Shown here piece after piece: positions 36,388 to 45,590 of a stretch of 64,000 nt of DNA. Source of the stretch: CAVQFO01 sp963711725 (GTDB lineage Bacteria > Pseudomonadota > Gammaproteobacteria > Nitrococcales > Aquisalimonadaceae). The notes beneath the pieces are model-generated. The model was not told the DNA's origin, did no database searches, and was given only the letters and a program-made list of their open reading frames with translations. Each line of letters starts with the position of its first letter. The stretch's first letter is position 1. Location of the stretch: the NCBI GenBank assembly GCA_963711725.1, contig CAVQFO010000024.1:1-64000 (forward strand), read 5' to 3'. Position numbers and translations under genes: made by a program.

Positions 36388-37473
36388 TCAGGAAAGTCTC
36401 TTCAGGAAGGCGCCCATGTGTTCGGCCATCTGGTCGAACTCCTTGATGCAGCCGAGGTGCCCCCAGGGCGATCGGAGCACTTCGAACATCGCCTGCCCCG
36501 GTCTCGCCGCTTCCAGAGCATCGAATACCTCCTGGGCCCAGCGGGGCTGGAATTCGCAGTCGGTGTCGACGTTCATCAGCAGTACGGGGCAGGTGATCCG
36601 GCGGACCCCGGCCTCGAAGCTTTCGCAGTCGCGGCCCAGGTCATAGGTATTGATGGCGTTCAGCAGCGTGACGTAGCAATTGGGATCGCGGTTGGCCACG
36701 TCCACGTCCGGGGTGGCCGACAGGAACTGATTGACCGCGCGGGCCCGTCGATCCTGGGAATCCGGACCTTCGGGCACCGTGTCCCAGGTGGCCTGTTTGA
36801 TGATGTCCTCGTGGGTGTAGTAGATCCGCATCACCTGGTGGATGTATTTCAACGCCAGCAGCGGACGGTCGGTGTCGTACCAGCCGCCCTGGAACTGCGG
36901 ATCCATCTTGATGGCGTTGGACATGAAGTGATGCATGGCCATGCCGGAAGGCGTCATGCGCCCGGCGGTGGCGACGGAAACCACGCCGCCCACGAATTCG
37001 GGATACAGCGCCGCCATCTGCAGGCTCTGCAGGGAACCCATGGAGGGCCCGGCCATCAGGTGCAGGCGGTCCACGCCCATGGCGTCAAGAAAGGCCCGGT
37101 GGAACCGAACCGTGTCGATCAGTGTGATCTGCGGGAACAGCGGGCCGTAGCGGCAACCGGTATCGGGGTTGATCGTACGGGGACTGGTGGTTCCGGCCAT
37201 GCTGCCCAGGGAGTTGGCCGCCAGCACCCGAAAGCGGTCCGTGTCGATCACCCGACCCGGCCCGACCAGCGGATCCCACCAGCCGGGAGCCGGATCGGAG
37301 TCGGCGTAACGCCCGGCGGCATGCTGATCGGACAACCCGCCGTGGGCCAGCAGGACTACGGGGCCGTCCGGCTTGCCGTATTCCTCGTAGGCCACCACGG
37401 GTTTGCGGAGAACGGCGCCGCCTTCGGTCACGAAGGGCTCGTCCAGCTCCTTGAATCGCTTTTCTACCAGCAT
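36388..37473 (-). CDS. MetX-like alpha/beta hydrolase fold acyltransferase
   Basis: A 361-residue protein of the homoserine O-acetyltransferase superfamily. The nucleophile elbow is MAGPSMGSLQSLQMAALYP, the oxyanion region VLLAHGGLSDQHAAGRY, and the late Asp and His are in MNVDTDCEFQP and SPWGHLGCIKEFD. True MetX has GGSxGGMQ at the elbow; here GPSMGSLQ is a variant. Context is a fatty or aromatic acid operon, not methionine genes, so hydrolysis of an ester or acyl transfer to another alcohol is as likely as homoserine acetylation. Start 37473 is chosen for GGGGAGG upstream. Confidence 0.75.
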   Translation of the reverse strand: MLVEKRFKELDEPFVTEGGAVLRKPVVAYEEYGKPDGPVVLLAHGGLSDQHAAGRYADSDPAPGWWDPLVGPGRVIDTDRFRVLAANSLGSMAGTTSPRTINPDTGCRYGPLFPQITLIDTVRFHRAFLDAMGVDRLHLMAGPSMGSLQSLQMAALYPEFVGGVVSVATAGRMTPSGMAMHHFMSNAIKMDPQFQGGWYDTDRPLLALKYIHQVMRIYYTHEDIIKQATWDTVPEGPDSQDRRARAVNQFLSATPDVDVANRDPNCYVTLLNAINTYDLGRDCESFEAGVRRITCPVLLMNVDTDCEFQPRWAQEVFDALEAARPGQAMFEVLRSPWGHLGCIKEFDQMAEHMGAFLKRLS

Positions 37474-37611
37474 GGTTCCTCCCCAAACTCCGGGCACAGC
37501 GGGGCCGCACGGGTGCAGCTGTCCGGGGCTGCCGTGTACCGGGACACGTTCGGTTCTTGTCGTTGTTCGGGCGCTTGCGCCCGTCGCCGGGCCCTTTACT
37601 AAGGGCCTCTG

Positions 37612-38781
37612 TCAGTCGATTCGCTCCAGAATGCTCACGTAGTTCGCCACCGCGGCGCCGCCCATGTTGAAGATGCCGCAGCAGGTGGGATCCGGCAGCT
37701 GCAGGCCTTCCGGCGCCTCGCCGGTGAGCTGCATGGCCGAGATCACGTGCATGGAGACGCCGGTCGCGCCCACCGGATGGCCCTTGGCCTTGAGGCCGCC
37801 GGAGACGTTCACCGGCAGCTTGCCGTCGCGCTCCACCCAGCCTTCGCGGATGGCCAGGGCGCCTTCGCCGCGGGCGGTCAGGCCCATGACCTCGTATTCG
37901 ATCAGCTCGGCGATGGTGAAGCAGTCGTGGGTTTCCACGAAGCTCAGCTCGCCAATCTTCATGCCGGCCTGCTCCAGCGCCTGCTGCCAGGCAAGGGCAC
38001 CGCCCTCGAAGAAGGTCATGTCCCGGCGACTCATGGGCATGAAGTCGTTGACCTGGGCGCGCGCCCGAAACCCGACCCGCTTGCGCAGGCCGGCGGCGGT
38101 GGCGTCATCGGTGATCACCATGGCCGCGGCGCCATCGGAAACCGGCGAGCAGTCGCTGCGCTTCAGCGGCGCCACCACCATGGGGTTCTTGTCCGAGACC
38201 GTATTGCAGAAATCGAAGTCCAGCGGTTTGCGCAACTGGGCATAGGGGTTGGCCAGCGCGTTCTTGTGGTTCTTGGCCGCGATGCGGGCCAGATCCGCGC
38301 TGTGGTCGCCGTAGCGGTCGAAATACTGCTGGGCGATGCGGGCGAACACGCCGACGAAACCACCGGTGATATCGCTTTCCTCGCGGCGGTAACTGGCGCT
38401 GAGCAGTGCGTCGGCCACGGTGGCCGCACCGGCATCGGTCATCTTCTCGGCGCCCACCACCAACACGACCTTGCCGCGCTTGGCGGCCAGGAAATCCAGG
38501 CCGGCGTGAATGGCCGCGGAACCGGTGGCACAAGCGTTTTCCAGGCGGGTCGCCGGCTTGAAGCGGAAGTCCTCGTGGGCCTGCAGCACCAGCGAGGACG
38601 GAAAGCCCTGGGCGTTCATGCCGCTGTTGAAGTTGCCCAGAAAGATGGCGTCCACATCACGCGGCTCCAGGCCGGCATCGACCACGGCGCGCAGGGACAC
38701 CTCCGCGATCAGGGATTCCAGATCCTGCCCTTCCAGCTTGCCAAAGGCGCTGTGGGCCCAACCTACGGTGCAGTAGTTCAT
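37612..38781 (-). CDS. Thiolase family acyl-CoA acyltransferase
   Basis: A thiolase of 389 residues. The acylated Cys is in ENACATGSAAIHAGL, the second catalytic region is FVETHDCFTIAELIEYE, and GHPVGATGVSMHV provides the conserved His. The HDCF pattern and lack of a second strong Cys in the CxG position resemble the SCP-x-like/non-degradative thiolase group. These cleave or form beta-ketoacyl-CoA. It lies 26 bp after the acyl-CoA synthetase gene and upstream of the MetX-like gene, so it probably acts on the acyl-CoA made by that enzyme. Confidence 0.85.
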   Translation of the reverse strand: MNYCTVGWAHSAFGKLEGQDLESLIAEVSLRAVVDAGLEPRDVDAIFLGNFNSGMNAQGFPSSLVLQAHEDFRFKPATRLENACATGSAAIHAGLDFLAAKRGKVVLVVGAEKMTDAGAATVADALLSASYRREESDITGGFVGVFARIAQQYFDRYGDHSADLARIAAKNHKNALANPYAQLRKPLDFDFCNTVSDKNPMVVAPLKRSDCSPVSDGAAAMVITDDATAAGLRKRVGFRARAQVNDFMPMSRRDMTFFEGGALAWQQALEQAGMKIGELSFVETHDCFTIAELIEYEVMGLTARGEGALAIREGWVERDGKLPVNVSGGLKAKGHPVGATGVSMHVISAMQLTGEAPEGLQLPDPTCCGIFNMGGAAVANYVSILERID

Positions 38782-38807
38782 CTGATGACTCCGGGGAATA
38801 ATGCCGG

Positions 38808-40351
38808 TCAGCCCGTCTCTTCAAGAAACATGGTGGCCAACTCGGTTTTGACGACTTTGCCGTAGTGGTTCTTGGGCAGATCCGCCAGGAAGTGGTAGCG
38901 CTTGGGCCGCTTGAAGCGCCCCATGTTGTCCAGGCAGCGCTGTCTCCAGATCCTCGACAGTGACGGAAGCATCGGGTTTGGCGACGACGAAGCACACCAC
39001 CTCCTCGCCCCACTCCCGACTCTTCTGCCCCACTACGGCAACCTGGGCGACGCGATCGTCCTGCAGGATCACTTCCTCGATCTCCCGCGGGTAGATGTTC
39101 ACGCCGCCGCTGATGATCACTTCCTTGCTGCGGGCCTTGAGGGTGAGGAATCCGTCCTCGTCCAGGCAGCCCATGTCTCCCGTATGCAACCATCCGTTGC
39201 GCAGGCTCTCGGCGGTGGCCTCGTCATTGCGCCAGTAGCCGAGCATCACCTGATCGCCGCGCACCAGCACCTCACCCGTCTCCCCGGGCGCCAGGGGCTG
39301 GTCTTCGGCATCTCCGATTCGAAGCTGGACGGTGGTCTGCGCCAGGCCCACCGAGGCCAACCGGGCCTCATAGCGCGGGTGCCTTTCGTCCGCATAATAG
39401 GATTTCGGCAGGGCCGTGATGGTCATGGGGCTTTCGCCCTGCCCGTAGATCTGCACCAGGCGGTCGCCCAGGATGCTCCGGGCCCGCTTGCAGTCCTCCA
39501 CGTACATGGGGCCGCCGCCGTAGACGATGGTCTTGAGGTTGGCGAGATTGGCGTCTGCGATCCCGGGGTGGTCCACCAGGCGGTTGACCATGGTGGGCGC
39601 GGCAAACAGGCCCACCCCGGCCCGGGTCTCCAACAGGCTGCACATCTCCGCGGCGTCGAACCCGCCGCTGGCCGGCACAACCTGGGCCGCGCCCGCGGCC
39701 ACGTGCGGCAGGATGTAAATGCCGGAGCCATGGGACATGGGCGCGGCGTGCAAAATGCAGTCGGTGGGCGCCACAGTGTCCACGTCGGCGAAATAGCACA
39801 GCGTCATCGCCATCAGGTTGCGGTGGCTGAGCATGGCCCCCTTGGGCTTGCCGGTGGTGCCGCTGGTGTAGAACAGCCACGCCAAATCGTCGGCCCGGGT
39901 CGGCTCGGCGGCCACGCCCGCACCGCGGGTCAGGCGCTGGTAATCGGCACCGGCGCACTTCAATCACCGCTTCCACGCCCTGGACGGACTCCAGGGCCTC
40001 ATTGAGGGCCCCCGCCAGATCCGGGGTGACGAAGCAGACCCGAGCCTGTGAGTTGTCCAGGATGTAGGCGAACTCCCGGGGGTGGAGCTTGGCGTTCACC
40101 GGCACCGCCACCACGCCGGCATGCCAGCAGGCAAACAGCAGCTCCACGTACTCAGGCACGTTGCGCATGATCAGCGCCACCCGGTCGCCGACGGCGAGGC
40201 CGAGGTGTTCGCGCAGGTTCGCGGCAATCACGGCCGTGCGATCGGCCAGTTGCGCGTAGTTCCAGACGGTTTGGTCTCCGTGAACAACCGCCGGGCGCTC
40301 GCCGGCCCGACTGCCGGCGCGAAGTAGCAGGTTTGCGAGATTCGCGTACAC
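38808..40351 (-). CDS. AMP-forming acyl-CoA synthetase, two frameshifts
   Basis: Activates a carboxylic acid to its CoA thioester through an acyl-AMP. Reconstructed length is about 513 residues. The N-terminal part reads RPAVVHGDQTVWNYAQLADR; the P-loop is LFYTSGTTGKPKGAMLSHRN; the hinge region GWLHTGDMGCLDEDGFLTLK and IISGGVNIYPREIEEVILQD follow. Single-base excesses near 39962 and about 38943 break the frame. Rejoining the second gives the expected end: NMGRFKRPKRYHFLADLPKN, then the catalytic lysine region YGKVVKTELATMFLEETG, stopping at 38808. First gene of the operon. Confidence 0.85.
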
Positions 40352-40662
40352 GTTCTCTCCAGATCCATTCAGGCAGGGGAAACACTACCCCTTCCTACAG
40401 TATTGCCGCCAAACATAGGTTTCGACGGGGTGAGGGTCACCCCCCGTTTGAGGGGAAATCGGGGGTTGGGGGTAGATCGGCTAGAGTTCGAAGCAGACGG
40501 CGGAGCTGCGGCTTCGTCGGACGGTTTCCCCTCCTCCCTGCGCAATCGGAACATGGGTTACACCTCTCCGCCTGAATGCCAGTTGTCGTAGCAACCCAGG
40601 ATATTCCCACATAGCCAGGCCGCCTTGGCGCGGGGCGCAGGCCGACAAATCGACCGGGGTTC

Positions 40663-40744
40663 AACCACAGAGGCCACAGAGTTACACGAAGGCCAAGAAG
40701 ATCGCCTTTGGCCTTCTCTGCGTAACGCCGTGTCCACTGTGGTG
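40663..40744. repeat. CACAGAG-type imperfect inverted repeat, copy 2
   Basis: AACCACAGAGGCCACAGAG on the left faces CCGTGTCCACTGTGGTG on the right, with a central GGCCAAGAAG/CTTTGGCC stem. Same layout as 32835-32902. Confidence 0.65.
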
Positions 40745-40869
40745 AAGGCTTTGCGGAAACAAATCCCCCTTTTATGTCTTCGAAGGCCATGACGCTCTTT
40801 CACGCCGGCGGGCGAGGCGACTGACGAGGTCGAGATTCCGCCTTGAGGAAACGTTGCCTTGGCACGACC

Positions 40870-40940
40870 CCGTCATTCCCGCGCAGGCGGGAATCCAGTC
40901 TTTTCAAAGGCATGGATTCTCGCCTGCGCGGGAATAACAG
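40870..40940. repeat. ATTCCCGC-type inverted repeat
   Basis: CGTCATTCCCGCGCAGGCGG with GAATCCAG (40871-40898) is nearly the reverse complement of TGGATTCTCGCCTGCGCGGG with AATAACAG (40913-40940). This type is widespread in gammaproteobacterial genomes. Confidence 0.8.
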
Positions 40941-40962
40941 CGAAAGTTGCGGGCTCCAGCCT

Positions 40963-40993
40963 CGTAGCCTGGATGAAACGCAGTGGAATCCAG
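40963..40993. repeat. GTAGCCTGGATG-type dispersed repeat unit
   Basis: CGTAGCCTGGATGAAACGCA with GTGGAATCCAGG resembles a dispersed repeat I recall from several gammaproteobacteria (GTAGCCCGGATG...GCAATCCGGG). CCTGGAT/ATCCAGG gives a 7-bp stem. Only one copy is in the window. Confidence 0.5.
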
Positions 40994-41166
40994 GACTCTC
41001 CAGTACGCGATTGCGGCTTCGCCGAGTGATCTCCCCCTCTCCCCCGGCCCCTCTCCCGCCAGGGACGAGGGGAGTGAATTGGGAGGGTTTGTTTGAATGG
41101 GCGTTCCTGCTCCCCGCGCGCCGCTGACTTGGTACTCTCAACGCCCTTCGCAGCTTGATCGCTTGC

Positions 41167-43848
41167 CTAAGCGATCAGCCCCGACTCGCGGGCGCGGGTA
41201 ACGGCCTGGGTCCGGCTGCGGACGTCGAGCTTCTGGTACAGCTTCTTGAGGTACCACTTCACGGTCTCCTCGGACAGAAAAAGCCTCTCTCCAATGTCCT
41301 TGTTGCGAAGCCCCTGCGCCACCAGCTGCAGGATTTGCACTTCTCGCGGGTGCAGCTCGGGCTGATGAGCCCCACCCGCACCATTGCCTGAGCCCGGGCC
41401 ATAGCGGGCCAGGATATCGAGCAAACGCGTGGCGTAGGCATTGCCACGCTTGGAGGCTGCGGCGAGCCAGCTTCTGGGCACGAGGGAAAACGGTGAGGCC
41501 ACCCGGCCGGATTCGCCCAGGCTCAACGCTTGATCCAGTTTGTCGGATGTCTTGCCCGCGGCCCCGGCCATATCCCAGCCCATGGCCTGAAAAACCACGC
41601 ATTCCACCAGAGTGCGGATGCGACCGGCGGCGTGAGCGCTGCTGGCGCCGTGGCTGGCCAGGCGGATCAGCTCGTGGCCGCGGCCCTGAGCCTTGAGGAC
41701 CGCCAAATCGGCCAACAGGAGCAGTTCCTGGTTCTCCGTGAGCACGTCCGGCATCTCGCCCGAGAAAAGCTGCTCACGGTAACCGGCCAGAATGGTTTCG
41801 GCGTGTTCCGGATCATCCTCCGCCAGTGCGATACGCGCCTCCAGCAGGGCCCGACGGAAGCGAACCCGAAGGACTTCATGGGCCTGAGCGACGGAGCCGG
41901 CCCGCTGCGCATCGTCCCGAGCGGCCTCCAGGTGACCTTGATCCAGCGCCACGAAACCGCGCTCGGTATAGGCGATTCCCAGGAATCCGAAGGCGCGGGT
42001 GGTTTCCAGTAATCGGATGGCCTGATTCAGCTCCTGCATGGCGTCGGGCAGCCGATACTGGCCATGCAAGGCCACGGCTCGCTGCACCCGGCAAAAAGCC
42101 ATGCCCATGCTTCGGGTCCAGTGACGTTCAGCGGCCAGGGCCAGGGACTCGCGCAGGTTCAGCTCGGCCTCCACGAAGCGGCCCATCAGGTTGAAAACCG
42201 CGCCGTGATTGAAACGGGCCAGCATGTTGACCAAGGGCGCGTCCTCACCATCGGACAGCCGCACCGCTTCCTCGACGTGGCTCAGCGCTTCCTCGAGCCG
42301 ATGGCGGGCGCGGCAGGCGTAGGCCACCATGATGTGGGCCAGGGCGCGTAGCCCGTATTCGTCGTGATCGAACCGATCGGGGAGATGGGGATCGAGGAAC
42401 GGGTCTTCGGGTTCGTCGACCTGAATGACGGATATCACGGTTTTCAGCACCTGAATCTCCGCGTCCAGCCGGGATTCCGACTCCCCGTCGGCGCCGGTCT
42501 CGCGAATCCAGCGTATCCGCCGCCGCGCTTCCTCGAATTCACCCAGGTAGGCGAGCGCCCAGCCGTGCAGTACGCACAGACGCGGCCGTGCACGCTCGAC
42601 CTCGGTGGGCAGCTCGTCTATCCAGTGGTGCAACTCCTTGAAATCACCGCGGAACAACAGCTCCATTCCGCTGGAGGCCAGCAACTCGGCGGCTTGATCG
42701 AACCACTTGGCGCGGACGGCATAGGCCAGGGCCTCGAACGAACGTCCCTGGCTTTCGTACCAGCGGCTGGCGCGACGGCTCAGCTCCTCCGCTTCCCCCG
42801 GCCTTTCGGTTCGAAGACGATTGAAAAGGAAATCACTGAACAGGTGATGGTAGCGGTAGACGGTGCGCCCCTGATCCAGCCGGAAAATGAACAGGCCCGC
42901 CTGATCCAGCTCCTCCAGCAACCGCTGGCTGTCTTCGGTCTCCAGGACGGCGTTGCACAATGGCGCGGAAAGCCGGTCCAAGACCGACGTGCGCAGCAGG
43001 AAATCCCGGACTTCCGGGCTTTGCCGCTCGAACACGTCTTCCAGCAGATAGTCGGCGATCGCGGCCTGACCGCCGGAGACGGCGTTCACGAAGGTACCGG
43101 CGTCCTGGCCACCACCACGAAGGCTCATGGCCGCCAGCTGCAACCCGGCAATCCACCCTTCGGCGCGGGTATTGAGCTGGTCCAATTGTTCATCGGAGAG
43201 CTCGAGCTTCTGGACGTCGCGCAGATACACCGAGGTTTCGTCGTCGCTGAAACGCAGATCGTTCCAGCCCATCTCCAGCAACCAGCCCCGCAGGCGATAG
43301 CGGGACAAAGCCAGGGGCGGCTGGCTCCGGGCGCCCAATATCAGGTTGACCTTGCCCGGGAGGTAACGCACGACAAACTCCAGGGCCTCGTGGATTTCCG
43401 GATTCCGGATCTCATGATAGTCGTCCAGAATCAGCACCAGCGGTTGATCGAACTGGATCAACTCGTCGATCAGGCTGGCCAGCACGTCGCGCACCGGCGG
43501 ATCCGGATTGTTGATCAGTATGCCGCGGGTCTGCGCCCCCAGGGACGGATCTGCCATCTGCAGCGCGGCGGAAAGCCCGCTGAGGAAGCGATGAAGCCGG
43601 TCGTCGTAGGCGTCCAACGACAACCAGGCGGCCCGCACTCCCCGGTCTTCCAAGCCGTGGTAGAGCTGGGACAGCAGGGTAGTCTTTCCGGCGCCGGCCG
43701 GCGCCGCCACGACCGCAAGGCGATAGCGCTCCCGTGCCATAAGGCTTTCGAGAAGCCTGGGCCGGCCGACCGGTTGAATGCGGCTTTCCGGCGGTCTCAA
43801 TTTCGGCGCCAGTATGCGTGGCTGCGAATGTTCTCTGCCGCGACTCAT
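41167..43848 (-). CDS. MalT-type large LuxR-family transcriptional activator
   Basis: An 893-residue signal-dependent activator of the STAND ATPase class. Walker A is VVAAPAGAGKTTLLSQLYHG (near residue 50), Walker B is LVLILDDYHEI, the sensor/arginine region is LILGARSQPPLALSRYRLRG, and a long helical-repeat region (about 400-810) probably binds the inducer. The C-terminal LuxR HTH is LHPREVQILQLVAQGLRNKD and LFLSEETVKWYLKKLYQKLD. MalT-like proteins activate catabolic genes when ATP and ligand are bound. It lies 27 bp downstream of the second acyl-CoA synthetase gene in the same direction, and between two acyl-CoA activation loci, which are candidate targets. Confidence 0.9.
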   Translation of the reverse strand: MSRGREHSQPRILAPKLRPPESRIQPVGRPRLLESLMARERYRLAVVAAPAGAGKTTLLSQLYHGLEDRGVRAAWLSLDAYDDRLHRFLSGLSAALQMADPSLGAQTRGILINNPDPPVRDVLASLIDELIQFDQPLVLILDDYHEIRNPEIHEALEFVVRYLPGKVNLILGARSQPPLALSRYRLRGWLLEMGWNDLRFSDDETSVYLRDVQKLELSDEQLDQLNTRAEGWIAGLQLAAMSLRGGGQDAGTFVNAVSGGQAAIADYLLEDVFERQSPEVRDFLLRTSVLDRLSAPLCNAVLETEDSQRLLEELDQAGLFIFRLDQGRTVYRYHHLFSDFLFNRLRTERPGEAEELSRRASRWYESQGRSFEALAYAVRAKWFDQAAELLASSGMELLFRGDFKELHHWIDELPTEVERARPRLCVLHGWALAYLGEFEEARRRIRWIRETGADGESESRLDAEIQVLKTVISVIQVDEPEDPFLDPHLPDRFDHDEYGLRALAHIMVAYACRARHRLEEALSHVEEAVRLSDGEDAPLVNMLARFNHGAVFNLMGRFVEAELNLRESLALAAERHWTRSMGMAFCRVQRAVALHGQYRLPDAMQELNQAIRLLETTRAFGFLGIAYTERGFVALDQGHLEAARDDAQRAGSVAQAHEVLRVRFRRALLEARIALAEDDPEHAETILAGYREQLFSGEMPDVLTENQELLLLADLAVLKAQGRGHELIRLASHGASSAHAAGRIRTLVECVVFQAMGWDMAGAAGKTSDKLDQALSLGESGRVASPFSLVPRSWLAAASKRGNAYATRLLDILARYGPGSGNGAGGAHQPELHPREVQILQLVAQGLRNKDIGERLFLSEETVKWYLKKLYQKLDVRSRTQAVTRARESGLIA

Positions 43849-43875
43849 TTTCCCGCCTTGGGCATGAAAGACGCG

Positions 43876-45429
43876 CTATCGGCGCGCCCGGCCCCGTTGG
43901 TTGTTCTTTTCGTAGTCGGCGCGAAGCTCGCGCTTCAGCGTTTTCCCGGCAACATTGCGAGGCATCGCTTCCAGAATAACCACTTCCCCCAAGCGTTGGT
44001 ACTTGGCGCCCACCCGCTCGTTCACCCAGGCCCGGATGCCCTCGGCATCCTTTTCCACGGCGGCTTCCCCGAGCACCACGGCGGCCACCGGAACCTCGCC
44101 CCACTTCTCGTCGTCGACACCGAAAACCGCGGCTTCCACAACCGATTCATGCTGGAACAGGACATCTTCGATATCCCGCGGGTAAACGTTCACACCCCCC
44201 GAGACGATCATGTCCTTCTTGCGGTCCACGAGGTACAGGTATCCATCCTCGTCGAGACGCCCCAGATCGCCGGTATACAACCAGCCGTCGCGAATGGCTT
44301 CCGCGGTCAGGTCCGGCCGGTTGTAGTAGCCGGGCATGAGTATCGGACCGCGGCCGACGATTTCGCCCACTTCGCCCACCGGCAGGTCGTTGCCTTCGTC
44401 GTCGCAGATGCGGATTTCGAACAGCGGCGGGCATGCCCCCACTGAATCCATCTTACGTCGGAAGTCGGTACGGTCGAGGATGGTGACGAAACCTTCTGTC
44501 AGGCCGTAGAGCTCATAGAGGCGATGGGGCAATGCTTCGTGCAGCATCTCTTTGTAACGATGATGCAGCGGCGCCCCCAGAGACAGGATCATTTCCAGGG
44601 ACTGCAGCGCTTTGGCGGAGAATTTCGGTGACGTCAAAATCGCGATGATCTGGGAGGGCACGAGCATCACGTGGGTCACCTGCTCGCGCTCCACCGTGGC
44701 GATGAATTCCGCGGGATCGAACTGCCCCTGCAAAACGTAGGTACCACCCAGAAAGAAGCTGGGCATCAGGGTGACAAACGCGCCGTTGAACACGATGGAA
44801 CCGGAATGGAGGACCACGCTCTCGGGGGTCATGCGGAACGCGGCGGCGAAATGGGCGCCATAGTTGGCTCGGACGTTGTGGGAGTGTGTGATGCCCTTGG
44901 GCAGCCCGGTGGTTCCGCTGCTGTAGCAGATATTGAACAAATCCTCCCCCGTGACACCGGATGGGGGCGGCTCATCCTCCGAGGCCTGCCGCAAAGCTTC
45001 CGCGTAGCTGCACACACGGGTCGGCGCGGCGCCGCCGGCCACCACCAACACCTCCAGTTCCGCACCGAAATCCAGCCGTGGCCGGATTCTCTCCACCATT
45101 GGCGCGGTGACGGAATCGGTCACCAGCACCTTCGGCGCGGAATCGGCCAGCAGCGACTGGATGCCGTTTTCCTGGAGCAGCGGGCTCAGAGGAACCACCA
45201 CGCTGCCGAGCTTGGCCGAAGCCCAGTAGAGCTCAAGCAACTCCAGGCGGTTGGGCAGGATGACCGCCACCCGGTCGCCCTTGACGACGCCCGCCGCCCG
45301 CAACGCATTGGCGCACCGATTCACGCGGCGGTTGAACGCCTCCCAGGTAAAGCGCTGATCGCCGAAGACCACCGCTGTATGGTCCGGGCGATAACGGCCA
45401 TGTCGTGTCACAAGGGTTCCAAGGTCCAT
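43876..45429 (-). CDS. AMP-forming fatty-acid-type acyl-CoA synthetase
   Basis: A 517-residue AMP-binding enzyme. The P-loop is NICYSSGTTGLPKGITHSHN. Other motifs are LYELYGLTEGFVTI, GWLYTGDLGRLDEDGYLYLV and MIVSGGVNVYPRDIEDVLFQ, and the catalytic lysine is in MPRNVAGKTLKRELRADYEK. GGGGGAGAAG precedes the start at 45429. The substrate is not clear; the class covers medium- and long-chain fatty acids and aromatic acids. Co-transcribed with the MalT-type regulator, divergent from the PhaB-like reductase. Confidence 0.88.
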   Translation of the reverse strand: MDLGTLVTRHGRYRPDHTAVVFGDQRFTWEAFNRRVNRCANALRAAGVVKGDRVAVILPNRLELLELYWASAKLGSVVVPLSPLLQENGIQSLLADSAPKVLVTDSVTAPMVERIRPRLDFGAELEVLVVAGGAAPTRVCSYAEALRQASEDEPPPSGVTGEDLFNICYSSGTTGLPKGITHSHNVRANYGAHFAAAFRMTPESVVLHSGSIVFNGAFVTLMPSFFLGGTYVLQGQFDPAEFIATVEREQVTHVMLVPSQIIAILTSPKFSAKALQSLEMILSLGAPLHHRYKEMLHEALPHRLYELYGLTEGFVTILDRTDFRRKMDSVGACPPLFEIRICDDEGNDLPVGEVGEIVGRGPILMPGYYNRPDLTAEAIRDGWLYTGDLGRLDEDGYLYLVDRKKDMIVSGGVNVYPRDIEDVLFQHESVVEAAVFGVDDEKWGEVPVAAVVLGEAAVEKDAEGIRAWVNERVGAKYQRLGEVVILEAMPRNVAGKTLKRELRADYEKNNQRGRARR

Positions 45430-45590
45430 TGTCTTCTCCCCCGGGGCACCACCCGTAACCGGGCGCACCCCTTATCCAGTATTTTCTCGAAATGCCCGTC
45501 CCACGAGGGACTGAATAATTGCGTTTGTTAATCTAAATAATTATCTTTTTGAAACCTGATCCGCAACACATCCACCAAGGAGATGCCGCG

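Larger units (their letters stand above)
40352..41166. other. 815-bp intergenic region crowded with interspersed repeats
   Basis: No credible gene. It contains a G/C-run tract (40434-40473), a CACAGAG-type inverted repeat (40663-40744), an ATTCCCGC inverted repeat (40870-40940), an AGCCTGGATGAAACGC unit (40963-40993) and a CCCTCTCCC-type tract (about 41028-41075). Confidence 0.7.

Noticed and set aside
36388..37473. Firm call as homoserine O-acetyltransferase (metX)
   Set aside because: The nucleophile motif differs from the MetX consensus and the operon is not methionine-related, so only the fold family is claimed.
40434..40473. G-quadruplex in the G-rich tract
   Set aside because: Only three G runs of four or more are adjacent (GGGG, GGGGG, GGGGG). 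A fourth is lacking.
40386..41141. Several short open frames in the repeat-rich region
   Set aside because: They run through palindromic repeats, have no ribosome sites, and show repeat-derived composition.
42364..44445. 693-codon frame antisense to the MalT-type regulator and acyl-CoA synthetase
   Set aside because: It crosses two clear genes in reverse and has no recognisable domain or ribosome site.
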